The translations under genes were made by a program, and so were the position numbers. From NCBI GenBank assembly GCA_023255735.1, contig JAGDVP010000025.1, forward strand, positions 21,256 through 85,255: a stretch of 64,000 bases of DNA, given 5' to 3'. The notes beneath the pieces were generated by a model, which saw only the letters and a list, made by a program, of their open reading frames with translations, was not told the DNA's origin and did not search any database. The DNA comes from Halothiobacillus sp. Lineage in GTDB: Bacteria; Pseudomonadota; Gammaproteobacteria; Halothiobacillales; Halothiobacillaceae. Below are positions 9,682 through 18,581 of this stretch, one piece after another. How positions within the stretch are numbered: the first letter of the stretch is position 1; each line of letters starts with the position of its first letter.

Positions 9682-10845
9682 CTACATAAAGCCTAAAATT
9701 GCACTGCGAACCGAATCTAAATTGGCATCAATGGTGAGCATGCGGGCTTTTTCTACTCCGGCTTGTTCGCCTTGACATTGGGCAATTGCGGTATCGGGGT
9801 CTTTTAGCCCATTGCCGGTTAAGGTGAGGACGACACTTGCGCCCTCCTCGATTTTACCGGCTTTTATATCGTTAATTAGGCCAGCGAGCGAGGCGGCTGA
9901 GGCCGGCTCGCAAAAAATGCCTTCATACATTGTGAGCATGCGTTGGGCGGCCAGAATTTCTGTATCAGTGATTTCGGCAAACCAGCCACCCGATTCGCTC
10001 ATTACCTTCCATGCCCTAGCCCAACTTTGCGGGTGGCCAATGCGAATGGCTGTGGCGATGGTTTCCGGATGATCGACCATACCGCCCCGAATAAATGGTG
10101 CAGAACCCGACGCTTGGTAGCCAATCATTTTCGGTCGATTGTGGCACACAGACCCTTGCACAAACTGGCAATTCCCATCACAAAACGCGCAAGATTCTGT
10201 TAGGTTTTGACCTTGTACGGCTGAGTATTCGCAATAACCAATCCAATGCGCGGTGATATTGCCGGCATTGCCCACGGGTAAACAGTGGTAATCGGGGGCT
10301 CGACCCAATTCTTCAACAATCTCAAAGGCGGCGGTTTTTTGGCCTTGCAAGCGGAAGGGATTAACCGAGTTTACGATGGTTACCGGTGCGTGCTCGGCCA
10401 CTTCTTTAACCAGACGCATACCATCATCAAAATTGCCGCGAATTTGTAAGGTGGTGGCACCGTACATCATGGCTTGCGCGAGCTTGCCCATGGCAATTTT
10501 GCCATCGGGAATCAACACAAATGCGGTAATGCCCGCCCGCGCGGCGTACGCGGCAGCAGAGGCCGATGTGTTGCCGGTTGAGGCACAAATCACCGCTTTT
10601 GAACCCGCTTCAACCGCTTTGGTGACGGCCATCGTCATGCCACGATCTTTAAACGAACCCGTGGGGTTTAGCCCTTCATATTTCACATAAATTTCAACAG
10701 CTTTACCCAAAATTCTCGGAATATTATTTAAGCGAATTAACGGGGTGTTACCCTCGCCTAAGCTGATAACCGGAGTGGTTGAAGTGACGGGCAGTCGATT
10801 ACGGTAACGATCAATTAAACCGGTGTAGCGCTGTGCTTGCGACAT
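9682..10845 (-). CDS. thrC: Threonine synthase with Cys-rich insertion
   Basis: Converts O-phosphohomoserine to threonine using PLP. The 387-residue protein is of the short bacterial thrC class: SLGEGNTPLIRL at about 28, PTGSFKDRGM with the PLP lysine at K66, ASTGNTSASAAAYAARAG at 88-105, and VGNAGNITAHWIGYCEY at about 191. Directly after this glycine-rich PLP-phosphate region there is an insertion of roughly 30 residues carrying Cys205, Cys219, Cys222, Cys226 and Cys234, where common enzymes have only a short loop before GYQASGSAPF. The pattern CxxC-x3-C looks like a metal site. The gene is first in a thrC / aminotransferase / hom cluster, with a terminator-like hairpin following it. Confidence 0.95.
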   Translation of the reverse strand: MSQAQRYTGLIDRYRNRLPVTSTTPVISLGEGNTPLIRLNNIPRILGKAVEIYVKYEGLNPTGSFKDRGMTMAVTKAVEAGSKAVICASTGNTSASAAAYAARAGITAFVLIPDGKIAMGKLAQAMMYGATTLQIRGNFDDGMRLVKEVAEHAPVTIVNSVNPFRLQGQKTAAFEIVEELGRAPDYHCLPVGNAGNITAHWIGYCEYSAVQGQNLTESCAFCDGNCQFVQGSVCHNRPKMIGYQASGSAPFIRGGMVDHPETIATAIRIGHPQSWARAWKVMSESGGWFAEITDTEILAAQRMLTMYEGIFCEPASAASLAGLINDIKAGKIEEGASVVLTLTGNGLKDPDTAIAQCQGEQAGVEKARMLTIDANLDSVRSAILGFM

Positions 10846-11064
10846 GGGGATTTAGGCTCTCACTTAGGTAGTAAAGAAAACGAACGCGGCGGGTAACAAT
10901 GTGCCACACCAGCTTTGGCAAAAATAAACCCCGCATTTTACGCTGCATTACGTGCTTTTGCATAAGGCAATCAAAAAAACTTTTTGTGTTTAAGCTTAAA
11001 CACATAATTTGCGTTTTTGCAGAGCCGCCACCGTTCACGGCGGCTGTTGATGTCTGCGGGCTTA

Positions 11065-11829
11065 TTAATGATCGGCGCAAATCGCGCAATCTCGGGTTTG
11101 TAAAATCTGCGTAAAAATTGCGCGCACATTGTTCATGGCATGCGCAATGGTGTGATTCATTTTTGAAAAATCCACTTCCCCGCCGCCATTTTTACCCGCT
11201 GCCCGATTAGCAACCACATTAAGGCTCGCATAGGCTATATCGCTTTCACGCGCCAGCACCGCCTCCGGCATGCCGGTCATGCCGACCACATCGCAACCAT
11301 CGCGTTCAAACTTTAAAATCTCGGCAGCCGTTTCTAACCTTGGGCCTTGTGTGGCGCCATAGGTGCCGCCATCAATCAAGGGGATGGATAACGCGGCCGC
11401 CGAGCGCAAAAATGCCGCCCGCAAGGACTGCGCAAAGGGGTAACTAAAATCGATATGCGTGACGGATTCTAAATCCCCCTCAAAAAAGGTGGAAGGCCGC
11501 CCCCAGGTGTAATCGATAATTTGATTGGGCACGCACAAAGTGCCGGGCTGCATGGCCGGGGTAATGCCGCCGACCGAGGATACGGCCAAAATGCGGGTAA
11601 TGCCCATTTCTCTAAGCGCCCAAATATTGGCGCGGTAGTTAATTTCATGCGGCGCAATGCGGTGGTTATAGCCATGGCGCGGTAAAAACACCACATCACA
11701 GCCCGACATTCGGCCAATACTCAAAGGACCTGAAGGCTCACCAAAAGGGGTTGAAACCACTTGGTGTCGAACCGATTCCAAGCCTTCAAGCTGACTTAGC
11801 CCCGTGCCGCCAATAATAGCAAAGTGCAT
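11065..11829 (-). CDS. S-methyl-5'-thioinosine phosphorylase (MTAP/PNP family)
   Basis: Phosphorolyses 5'-methylthioinosine to hypoxanthine and methylthioribose-1-phosphate, recycling a by-product of polyamine synthesis. The frame opens at 11901, but the family start MHFAIIGGTGLSQLEGL corresponds to the ATG at 11829 (254 residues) and avoids overlap with the upstream gene. Motifs are GGTGL (phosphate loop), LPRHGYNHRIAPHEINYRANIWAL, GPRLETAAEI and GMTGMPEAVLARE; the MTGMPEA version is that of the Pseudomonas-type methylthioinosine enzyme rather than adenosine-specific MTAP. The next gene upstream encodes hypoxanthine phosphoribosyltransferase, which would use the product. Substrate preference is an inference. 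Confidence 0.85.
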   Translation of the reverse strand: MHFAIIGGTGLSQLEGLESVRHQVVSTPFGEPSGPLSIGRMSGCDVVFLPRHGYNHRIAPHEINYRANIWALREMGITRILAVSSVGGITPAMQPGTLCVPNQIIDYTWGRPSTFFEGDLESVTHIDFSYPFAQSLRAAFLRSAAALSIPLIDGGTYGATQGPRLETAAEILKFERDGCDVVGMTGMPEAVLARESDIAYASLNVVANRAAGKNGGGEVDFSKMNHTIAHAMNNVRAIFTQILQTRDCAICADH

Positions 11830-11878
11830 GATGTACCTCGTTTTATAGCAAAAGTTAAACGTTAACCCAGCCTGCGGC

Positions 11879-12499
11879 TTAACCGGATTCAGGCAAGGCA
11901 TAAATCCCAGTTAAGTTTCTAAAATAGCCGTGGTAATCCAAGCCTTCGCCAAAGATAAAGCGATTGGGTACATCGATGCCGATAAAATCAGCATGAACGC
12001 CCTTCATTTTATTATCGTGCATTTTATTGGTGGCAACAGCTATCCACACTTTGGCCGCCCCCACTTGATAACACCAATCGCGCACGGCGTTGAGGGTTAC
12101 GCCTTCATCTAGAATATCATCAACAATTAACACATCGCGCCCATTGAGTGCCCGCTCGGGGCGCACCAACCAGTTAAGCTCGCCGCCCGTTGTGGCGCCT
12201 TGGTAGCGCGTGGCGTGCACGTAATCCACTTCCAGCGGAAACATTAAGCGCGGCAAAATTTGCCCAGCCACAATCAGCCCACCGTTCATCACCACCAACA
12301 CAATCGGTAAACGATGGCGCAGCGCTTGGGTAATTTCTATTGCCAATCGATCATAAACCGTTTGCATGGTTTGCGCAGACACCACGCATTCACAGGTGCT
12401 AAGCAAGGATTCAAGCTCGGCGGCTTGCGCGTGCAGGGCTCGGGCTGTTGCATCGGGATTTGGGGTATTAGCGCCCTCTTCGGCGTGTGGTTCAATCAC
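11879..12499 (-). CDS. hpt: Hypoxanthine phosphoribosyltransferase
   Basis: Salvages hypoxanthine (possibly guanine) to the nucleotide with PRPP. The 206-residue type I phosphoribosyltransferase has the PRPP loop RDVLIVDDILDEGVTLNAVR at about 118-137, the flexible-loop region DYVHATRYQG and the PPi-binding PIVLVVMNGGLIVAG stretch. It is slightly long because of an N-terminal extension (about 25 residues). It starts 3 bp after the nagZ stop and is followed by the methylthioinosine phosphorylase gene, forming a three-gene operon. Confidence 0.9.
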   Translation of the reverse strand: MIEPHAEEGANTPNPDATARALHAQAAELESLLSTCECVVSAQTMQTVYDRLAIEITQALRHRLPIVLVVMNGGLIVAGQILPRLMFPLEVDYVHATRYQGATTGGELNWLVRPERALNGRDVLIVDDILDEGVTLNAVRDWCYQVGAAKVWIAVATNKMHDNKMKGVHADFIGIDVPNRFIFGEGLDYHGYFRNLTGIYALPESG

Positions 12500-12502
12500 G
12501 GC

Positions 12503-13576
12503 TTACTCCTCGTTTAAAAACCAGCCGGCATTAGTACCGGCGCGATCATCCTTTAAGCGCTCAGCCCATAACTTCGCCTCAATAGTGCGCGGATCATGCA
12601 TAAAACGATTGGGTGATGGCACAAAGCCATGGCCGATTAAATGCGTTAGCCGCACCTCGCGCAGCGGATCGGGATTAAATTTTCGGTGCGCTAACACCTC
12701 ATCTGCCCACTCAGGATGGTTACAAATTAAGGCCATATCGCAGCCCGCAGATAAGGCCGCATCCACCCGCGCGGTTATGTCGCCCACCGTTGATGCCGCC
12801 GTCATAGTTAAATCATCGGTAAACAGCGCGCCCTGATAATTCCAGCGTTGCCGCAGCAACGTGTTTACCCAAACGTTTGAAAACCCGGCGGGCTTATCAT
12901 CAATTTGCGGGTACACCACGTGCGCCAGCATTAGAGCGGGAATGTAGCGCTCAATTAAGGCCAGAAATGGCCGCAAATCTTCGCGCTCAATGGTGGCTAA
13001 GCTGCGCGGATCGACTGGATGGGCGATGTGGGAATCTTCAGCGATGGAGCCATGCCCCGGGAAGTGCTTGCCAACCGCCGCCATACCCGCGTCTTTCATG
13101 CCGAGTGTCCATGCGATACTGAGCGCAATGATCGCGGCGGGATCGCGCGCAAAAGCCCGATCGCCGATCACGCCACTCACACCCCGCTGCAAATCAAGCA
13201 CGGGCGCAAAGCTTAAATCGACGCCCGCCATGCGCAGCTGGGTGGCCATAAGCCAGCCCAAACTTTTGGCGGCTAAAAGCCCCGCTTGCCGATCCTTTTG
13301 AAACAGCTCGCCCAAACGCCCCATCGGTGGCAAATGCACAAAACCATCGGTCCTGAAGCGCTGCACCCGCCCGCCTTCTTGATCTACGGCAATCAGCAGA
13401 TGGGGGTGACGCAAGGCACGAATAGCCTGCGTTAACTCGGTTAATTGGGCGGTGGATTCAAAATTGCGGGCAAATAAAATCACCCCACCCACGGCGGGAT
13501 TTTGCAAACGCACCGACTCGGCCGGCGTCAAGCTCAAACCGGCCACATCGACCATCAAGGGTCCCAATGCCGTCAT
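12503..13576 (-). CDS. nagZ: Beta-N-acetylhexosaminidase NagZ
   Basis: Cytoplasmic family GH3 enzyme that removes GlcNAc from 1,6-anhydromuropeptides during peptidoglycan recycling. The 357-residue single-domain protein shows LIAVDQEGGRVQRF at about 76 and the catalytic loop KHFPGHGSIAEDSHIAHP at about 170, which carries the His/Asp pair typical of NagZ. The frame extends to 13612, but ATG 13576 has a good AAAGGAG ribosome site six bases before it and starts with the family MVDVAGLSLT strand, so it is preferred. First gene of a nagZ-hpt-phosphorylase operon. Confidence 0.95.
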   Translation of the reverse strand: MTALGPLMVDVAGLSLTPAESVRLQNPAVGGVILFARNFESTAQLTELTQAIRALRHPHLLIAVDQEGGRVQRFRTDGFVHLPPMGRLGELFQKDRQAGLLAAKSLGWLMATQLRMAGVDLSFAPVLDLQRGVSGVIGDRAFARDPAAIIALSIAWTLGMKDAGMAAVGKHFPGHGSIAEDSHIAHPVDPRSLATIEREDLRPFLALIERYIPALMLAHVVYPQIDDKPAGFSNVWVNTLLRQRWNYQGALFTDDLTMTAASTVGDITARVDAALSAGCDMALICNHPEWADEVLAHRKFNPDPLREVRLTHLIGHGFVPSPNRFMHDPRTIEAKLWAERLKDDRAGTNAGWFLNEE

Positions 13577-13644
13577 GTCGGCTCCTTTGAACAAAATGGA
13601 TAAAAAATACACCCATTTTCAATGCGATGCGCCCGGCGCCAGCA

Positions 13645-13672
13645 TAAAAAAAGGCACCCCAAATCGGGTGCC
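13645..13672 (-). terminator. Intrinsic terminator (minus strand) upstream of nagZ
   Basis: GGCACCC at 13653-13659 and GGGTGCC at 13666-13672 form a perfect 7-bp stem with a six-base loop; on the minus strand it is followed by a run of seven T residues (13646-13652). It would end a minus-strand transcript arriving from 13.7-13.8 kb and isolate nagZ from upstream transcription. Confidence 0.75.
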
Positions 13673-13690
13673 CAACAATAACAGGAGGAG

Positions 13691-13789
13691 TCAAACGCTG
13701 CCACGCGGGATTTCATCAAAACGAGGGACAGGGAAGGAACCCTTTTTTAATGATCTCTGCTTGGCATTTATATAGATAGCGACATTCAT
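13691..13789 (-). CDS. Possible 32-residue small protein or small RNA unit
   Basis: The minus strand encodes a 32-residue frame (starts MNVAIYINAKQRSLKK, ends PRFDEIPRGSV) whose stop is 18 bp before a strong terminator. Composition is protein-like: basic middle, then Pro/Arg-rich tail. There is no clear ribosome-binding site before the ATG. A promoter-like pair also exists here: TTGGCA at 13789-13794 and TATAAA at 13767-13772 with 16-bp spacing. If that promoter is used, the RNA would start near 13760, inside the frame, and would instead be a non-coding RNA of about 115 nt. Not recognised as any known family. It is either a small gene, an sRNA, or chance. Confidence 0.3.
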   Translation of the reverse strand: MNVAIYINAKQRSLKKGSFPVPRFDEIPRGSV

Positions 13790-13920
13790 GCCAATGTTCA
13801 TTCGCACTCAATCAATTAAAAATTATTCAATAGAATCATAATAATAAAAATTAAAACGCCTTTTTAAACGGGGGCACCAGCGGGCAGCGACTGCATGACG
13901 ATGGGGCAATCTTCTCGCTT

Positions 13921-13945
13921 AAAGCACCCTTTTAGGGCGCTTTTT
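13921..13945. terminator. Hairpin with flanking A/T runs, possible terminator of the hydrolase gene
   Basis: AAAGCACCC and GGGCGCTTT pair (one mismatch) around a TTTTA loop and are followed on the plus strand by TTTTT. It lies about 40 bp past the stop of the minus-strand dienelactone hydrolase gene and could stop transcription from that side, though the T run is better in the plus direction. The 13577-13981 stretch otherwise holds only the small unit described above. Confidence 0.35.
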
Positions 13946-13981
13946 ATCGCCGTGCGGTGAGATTCAATCGCCGCGCCTAAC

Positions 13982-14722
13982 TTAGGTGCCCAAGACGGAC
14001 TTCAAAAAAACCTGCATTTGCTGCCATGAATCATCCGCTGCATCGGCATCAAACTGCAACGGTAAATTAAATCGCTCACCCTTCTCGGTGGCGGCAGGAT
14101 TGGTGAACGCATGCTTGGCGTGCGCGTAGGTAACCACCTCAATATCTGTTTTTGCAGCTCGCATTTGCGCTACGGTGGCCTCGACTTGCAGAGTGGGCAC
14201 AAACGGATCAGCCCCGCCGGTAAATAATCGCACCGGGGTTTTAATCGGAGGATGGGCAATCGGTGCGATGCCACTAACCCCGGCATGAAACCCCACCATC
14301 GCCGCTAAATCAACCCCTTGGCGAACCATGCTTAACGCAACCGAGCCGCCAAAGCAGTAACCAATCACGGCGATTTTATTCGGATCAACCTCGGGCTGCT
14401 GTTTAATGGCGCGCAGGGCTGCCATAAACCGGTTGGTCATCAGCGGCAGATTCTCGCTAATTGCACTGGATAATCGGGATGCCTCGGCGGGATTATCCGC
14501 TTGGGCGTGGTTACCAAACATATCTACCGCAAATCCCACATAGCCCAATTTGGCTAAAGCACGTGCTCGATCATCGCTAAACGCATTGCGCCCCCACCAT
14601 TCATGCATCACCAGCACCGCTGGCCTGCGCCCGGCTTGGGCGGTGTTAAGCGCCATTTCACCTTGCATGGTGATGCCATCTAAAGTGTAGGGAATCGATT
14701 TGGTTTGAATTGTGCCGGTCAT
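13982..14722 (-). CDS. Dienelactone hydrolase family protein
   Basis: Alpha/beta hydrolase of the dienelactone hydrolase family; true substrates are unknown for most members. The 246-residue protein has VLVMHEWWGRNAFSDDRARALAKLGYVGFAVDMFG at about 38-72, the nucleophile elbow IGYCFGGSVAL with the family's cysteine nucleophile, an Asp in FTGGADPFVP and a His in YAHAKHAFTNP, completing the Cys-Asp-His triad. ATG 14722 is chosen over an upstream TTG because AAAGGAG lies about ten bases before it. Stands alone, with a hairpin downstream. Confidence 0.85.
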   Translation of the reverse strand: MTGTIQTKSIPYTLDGITMQGEMALNTAQAGRRPAVLVMHEWWGRNAFSDDRARALAKLGYVGFAVDMFGNHAQADNPAEASRLSSAISENLPLMTNRFMAALRAIKQQPEVDPNKIAVIGYCFGGSVALSMVRQGVDLAAMVGFHAGVSGIAPIAHPPIKTPVRLFTGGADPFVPTLQVEATVAQMRAAKTDIEVVTYAHAKHAFTNPAATEKGERFNLPLQFDADAADDSWQQMQVFLKSVLGT

Positions 14723-14878
14723 CAAGAGCAATCTCCTTTATTCATTGTCGCCATAAAATTAAGCGGTTTATAATTAGCACACGAATCAATAATTCGCTAA
14801 GCTAAGTTAACTTAAACCCGCTTAAATTTGGCTCTTTGAAAAAAATTCAGTCCTTCGCAGCAAAAGATTGCAAGATTT

Positions 14879-15094
14879 TTATAATTCCTGACGGGGTGCT
14901 AATTGAGTAAGCTCTTGCTCCACCACCGCAAGCGCCCCGCGCATGCCTTCGATAATTTCATGGTCGGCCGCTTTTTGATCGACATCGGGAATATCCCAAT
15001 CGAAAATCGCGCGATATTTTTCAACTAAATGCCGCACATCACTTAATAACTGCTTGCGGTGGTGATCCATTTCAATCGGTTCTATGGAGCTCAT
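14879..15094 (-). CDS. Small conserved-looking hypothetical protein
   Basis: A 71-residue acidic soluble protein, predicted mostly helical, with no membrane segment and no motif I recognise (starts MSSIEPIEMDHHRKQLL, contains FDWDIPDVDQKAADHEIIEG). The region upstream contains GAGAGGTAAACCCC before the ATG, a reasonable ribosome site. It lies alone between the hydrolase and the P-type ATPase genes, about 170 bp from the latter. Codon use matches neighbours, so it is probably real. Confidence 0.6.
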   Translation of the reverse strand: MSSIEPIEMDHHRKQLLSDVRHLVEKYRAIFDWDIPDVDQKAADHEIIEGMRGALAVVEQELTQLAPRQEL

Positions 15095-15265
15095 GGGGTT
15101 TACCTCTCATCAAAAAAGATGGTTTGAATTAAATAACAGGGCATTAGGGCGAGCGTGCCGATCGTTGTTGAAGGGCTGACGCGGGCGATGTTGCATCCGT
15201 TTTAGGCGAAAATGCGCTCATCATAGGTGCGCTTGCGCTCAATCAAGGGAGCACAACGCACTTTT

Positions 15266-17725
15266 TTACTCCGCCGCAGTTAATCCGAAGCGCGGCAGCA
15301 CGGCCTGCTTGATTAAATTCAGTGCGAGGGCAAAAAACCCACTGAGCACAACCACCAGCAACACAAAGCCTAACGGCAGAGCAATCATGAGCCACCCCAT
15401 CGTGGCAAGCAAGCCCACGATTAGAATATCTAAGGTGCTGGCCACGCCGAGTAGGCGGCCGGGTTTGACTTGCCAGAGTGCGCCATCGGTGCGAAGGGCG
15501 AACACGCTGGCTTGATTGGTAAACACTAAAATCAAAAACAAAAACGTTTGGAGTTGGGCGGGGCTTAAATCACCGTGGACGCGCACCATGCTGTAGAGCG
15601 AAAACGAGAAAATCAGTGAAACGATACCCAATATCGCCGCACTGGTCATGAGCCTTTTCACTTGCCAGCGCTGCGGTAAGCGTGAGGGCATCACCCGATC
15701 ACTGGCGATCGACATGGTGACAAAATCGTTGGTAAACATCAGCAGCACTATTAACGTGGGGCTAATCACAAAATCATGCGTCACGAGCAAGCCTAGCGTT
15801 AAAAAAATAACAATTTCAATCACTTTGATAATTTTATTCAATGTATAGGTGAGCATCCGCCGGTGCACTTCTCGCCCCGTGCGCACCACATCTAATACGC
15901 CTGATAGCCCGGGTTGGGTCAGCACCACACCGGCTGCGGCTTTAGCCACATCGGTCGCGGTGGCAACGGCCACGCCCAATTCTGCCTGCTTAAGCGCTGG
16001 GGCATCATTAACGCCATCGCCGGTCATCCCGCCAATCTCGCCCTGTTTTTGCAGCGCCATCACTAAATGATATTTATCTTCTGGCAAAACCCGGGCAAAG
16101 CCATCGCAATCGGTAATCGCTGTTTTCGCGGTAGCCATCAAGGTGTTGGCCTGTAATTTATCTTGGGCCGTATGGCCTGCGGGCTGGGTCGCGGTTTGCT
16201 GCAAGCCTTCGATGACGCTGCGATCGCAAATTTTATCGCCCATACCCAGCGCGCGCGCCATCGCACGCGCCGTTTCAACCGCATCGCCTGTCGCCATGCG
16301 CACCCGCACACCTAACGCGCCTAACGAGGCAATTAACGCGGCGGCATCGGGGCGGGCGGGGTCGGCTAAAGCAAGTAATCCCAAAAACTGCATCCCCTGC
16401 CCTTCATCTGCCGCCACGGCTAACACGCGCGCGCCATCGGCGGCTAAGGCCGCCTCGGTTTTTGCCAACCAGTCGGCGGGGGGCACCACGCCAATTTCGG
16501 CCAACATATTGCTCGCGCCTTTAACAAAATGCCAAGAGGCGCCCGCGCCGCTATAGCGGCTTTCTGAGCGACGGGTTGCGGGGTCAAACGGGGTAAAATG
16601 CACGCGCTTGAGGGCGGGGTTATTGAGTTTTTGCCCATCTTCATCGGCGGCAACTGCGGCCAAAATCGCTAAATCAATCGGGTCTTGCGTGGCCGCATCG
16701 CTCGCCAACCCCGCTGCCATCAAAAGCTGGGCAGCCGAAACCCCCGGAGCCGGCTCCGTTTTACTCAAATTCAGCTTATTTTGTGTCAGTGTGCCGGTTT
16801 TGTCGGATATCAAGGTCGTCATGGCAGCGGCATCTTCCACGGCGGCAAGCCGGGTGACCAACACCCCGCGCTGGGATAATTCTTGCGCGGCCATGGCGGT
16901 GGCAAGCGCGTAGGTGGCTGGCAAAGCGACCGGCACCGAGGCGACCAACAAAATCAAGACAAACGAAAGGGTATCGAGCAAGGGTAAGCCAGTTGCCAAG
17001 GCATACCCCAAGACAATGATCGATAAAAATGCATCAAAAATAATGAGATAGCGCACAATTCTTAAAATTATTTGCTGCATGTGGCTCGGCGCCGCTGCCG
17101 TTTGCACCAGTTCGGCTGTGCGGCCAAACGCGGTTTTTGCGCCGGTGGCGGTGACAACGCCCGTCGCCTCGCCTTGGCGCACGGTGCAACTGGCATAGGC
17201 CGTGGCGCCAACGGCAACGGATACCGGTAAAGATTCCCCCGTGAGGGCAGATTCATCCAGTGCTATCTGGCCTTCTTGCAACTGCAAATCGGCGGGGGTG
17301 ATGTCGCCCGCCCGCACATGCACCCAATCACCGGGCACCACCTCGGAGGCAGGAATGGTTTTCCAAGCGCCATCCCGTTGCACCCGCGCGTTTACCTCAA
17401 GCTGTTGACGCAATAAAGCCAGGGCCGATTGCGCCCGTTGTTCATTGATAAAAGCCAGCGTTCCGTTAAAAATCAAGAGCAAGCCGATGACAACCGCTTC
17501 CACCCAATGCTGCAAAACAAGCTCAAGCACAATCACCGCTTCGAGCATCCAAGCCACGGGCGACCAATATTTAAGTAAGTAAATTTTAAGCGGGTTAGTT
17601 TTTTGCTCCGCAATGGCATTGTGGCCAAATTCGGCTAGGCGCTGTTCGGCTTCTTTTTGGGTGAGCCCCGCCCCGGCTAAGATTGTGCTCGCGGCGCTAT
17701 CGGGCTTTTGTTCTGGCGCTGGCAT
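15266..17725 (-). CDS. P3A-type plasma-membrane H+-transporting ATPase
   Basis: P-type ATPase of the plant/fungal-like proton-pump class, expected to export H+ and so counter acid stress or build membrane potential. The 819-residue form (start MPAPEQKPD at 17725; the frame runs on to 17872 without a plausible start) has the N-terminal cation-ATPase domain (LTQKEAEQRLAEFGHNAI), actuator loop with LDESALTGESLPV, the phosphorylation motif SDKTGTLTQNK, the P-domain MTGDGVNDAPALKQAELGVAV and about ten membrane helices. Stands alone; an inverted repeat GCATA-N7-TATGC lies upstream at 17786-17802. Such pumps occur in scattered chemolithotrophs. Substrate H+ is inferred from class; another monovalent cation cannot be excluded. 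Confidence 0.88.
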   Translation of the reverse strand: MPAPEQKPDSAASTILAGAGLTQKEAEQRLAEFGHNAIAEQKTNPLKIYLLKYWSPVAWMLEAVIVLELVLQHWVEAVVIGLLLIFNGTLAFINEQRAQSALALLRQQLEVNARVQRDGAWKTIPASEVVPGDWVHVRAGDITPADLQLQEGQIALDESALTGESLPVSVAVGATAYASCTVRQGEATGVVTATGAKTAFGRTAELVQTAAAPSHMQQIILRIVRYLIIFDAFLSIIVLGYALATGLPLLDTLSFVLILLVASVPVALPATYALATAMAAQELSQRGVLVTRLAAVEDAAAMTTLISDKTGTLTQNKLNLSKTEPAPGVSAAQLLMAAGLASDAATQDPIDLAILAAVAADEDGQKLNNPALKRVHFTPFDPATRRSESRYSGAGASWHFVKGASNMLAEIGVVPPADWLAKTEAALAADGARVLAVAADEGQGMQFLGLLALADPARPDAAALIASLGALGVRVRMATGDAVETARAMARALGMGDKICDRSVIEGLQQTATQPAGHTAQDKLQANTLMATAKTAITDCDGFARVLPEDKYHLVMALQKQGEIGGMTGDGVNDAPALKQAELGVAVATATDVAKAAAGVVLTQPGLSGVLDVVRTGREVHRRMLTYTLNKIIKVIEIVIFLTLGLLVTHDFVISPTLIVLLMFTNDFVTMSIASDRVMPSRLPQRWQVKRLMTSAAILGIVSLIFSFSLYSMVRVHGDLSPAQLQTFLFLILVFTNQASVFALRTDGALWQVKPGRLLGVASTLDILIVGLLATMGWLMIALPLGFVLLVVVLSGFFALALNLIKQAVLPRFGLTAAE

Positions 17726-17932
17726 AACTTCACTCGTAACATTAACTCCGGTAGCAGGCAATAAAAACACCCGTATATTACCATTGCATAGGCACACTAT
17801 GCGTATGTTAGTTGCTAGGACAACCCCTACCGCCATTTGGTGCCCTAAGCTTAAATTTTGCACCAATGCCACTGATCCGCTTGGGTGAGAAATTACCCCA
17901 GCATTGATTCCGGTAAGAGCCGGGGCAAAGTC

Positions 17933-18481
17933 TTACGGCTTTGGGGCACAATTTTGCAGTAAGGCACTTAATTTCATCGCGCCCAAGCCCTCTAAAAGCG
18001 CGATATTGCGTTCGGGGATTAAATCAACCTCAGGATAATTCGCAATCGCCGCCGCTAAACTGGCTTCTCGCAAAATTTGCAACACGGGATACGGCGATTT
18101 ATTGGTGTAATTTTCGGCATCATCCGGTTCGGTGCCACCAAATTGATAGTCGGGATGAAAGCTTGCAATCTGAAAAACGCCCTTGAGTTTTAATTGCGCT
18201 AATCGGTTATCCGCCCGGGTGAGAAACTGGTTGAAATCAAAAAAATCATGCAAAACATCGGGGTGAATTAAAAGCGTGGTTTCAATCTCAAGGGTGTGCT
18301 GAATTAACATTAACTCAGCCTCCAAATCTCGCAGGAGCTGCTCTTCATCGGTGGCCGCACTTAACTGAAAGCGCACCCGATTTTTAACCAGCTCACGCTT
18401 GGCGAACGGACACAAATTCAATGCAATCACCACATCAAAAACCCAGGTTCGAACCGTATCAATCACGATGGGAGTATCCAC
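17933..18481 (-). CDS. DUF1415 family protein
   Basis: A 182-residue cytosolic protein of the DUF1415 family, function unknown. Diagnostic motifs are NLCPFAKRE near residue 23, FQIASFHPDYQFGGTEPDDAENYTNKSPYP at about 105-135 and LREASLAAAI; the conserved Cys, His and Asp residues suggest an enzyme, but no reaction is established. Length is typical. It is transcribed away from the ElaB-like gene at 18582. Confidence 0.85.
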   Translation of the reverse strand: MDTPIVIDTVRTWVFDVVIALNLCPFAKRELVKNRVRFQLSAATDEEQLLRDLEAELMLIQHTLEIETTLLIHPDVLHDFFDFNQFLTRADNRLAQLKLKGVFQIASFHPDYQFGGTEPDDAENYTNKSPYPVLQILREASLAAAIANYPEVDLIPERNIALLEGLGAMKLSALLQNCAPKP

Positions 18482-18581
18482 AAAGCCGCCTCTGTTAATT
18501 GATTTAATTCACCCAAGCCTTGTATCACAGCGGCCAAAAGAATAGGATCAATTGTTATTAAATTGATGAGGAATAGCTCAA

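Noticed and set aside
13682..13747. GGA-rich plus-strand Rsm/Csr-type sRNA
   Set aside because: Several GGA motifs and a weak AGGG-CCCT hairpin with T6 exist, but the stem is only 4 bp and there is no promoter; the minus-strand unit is better supported.
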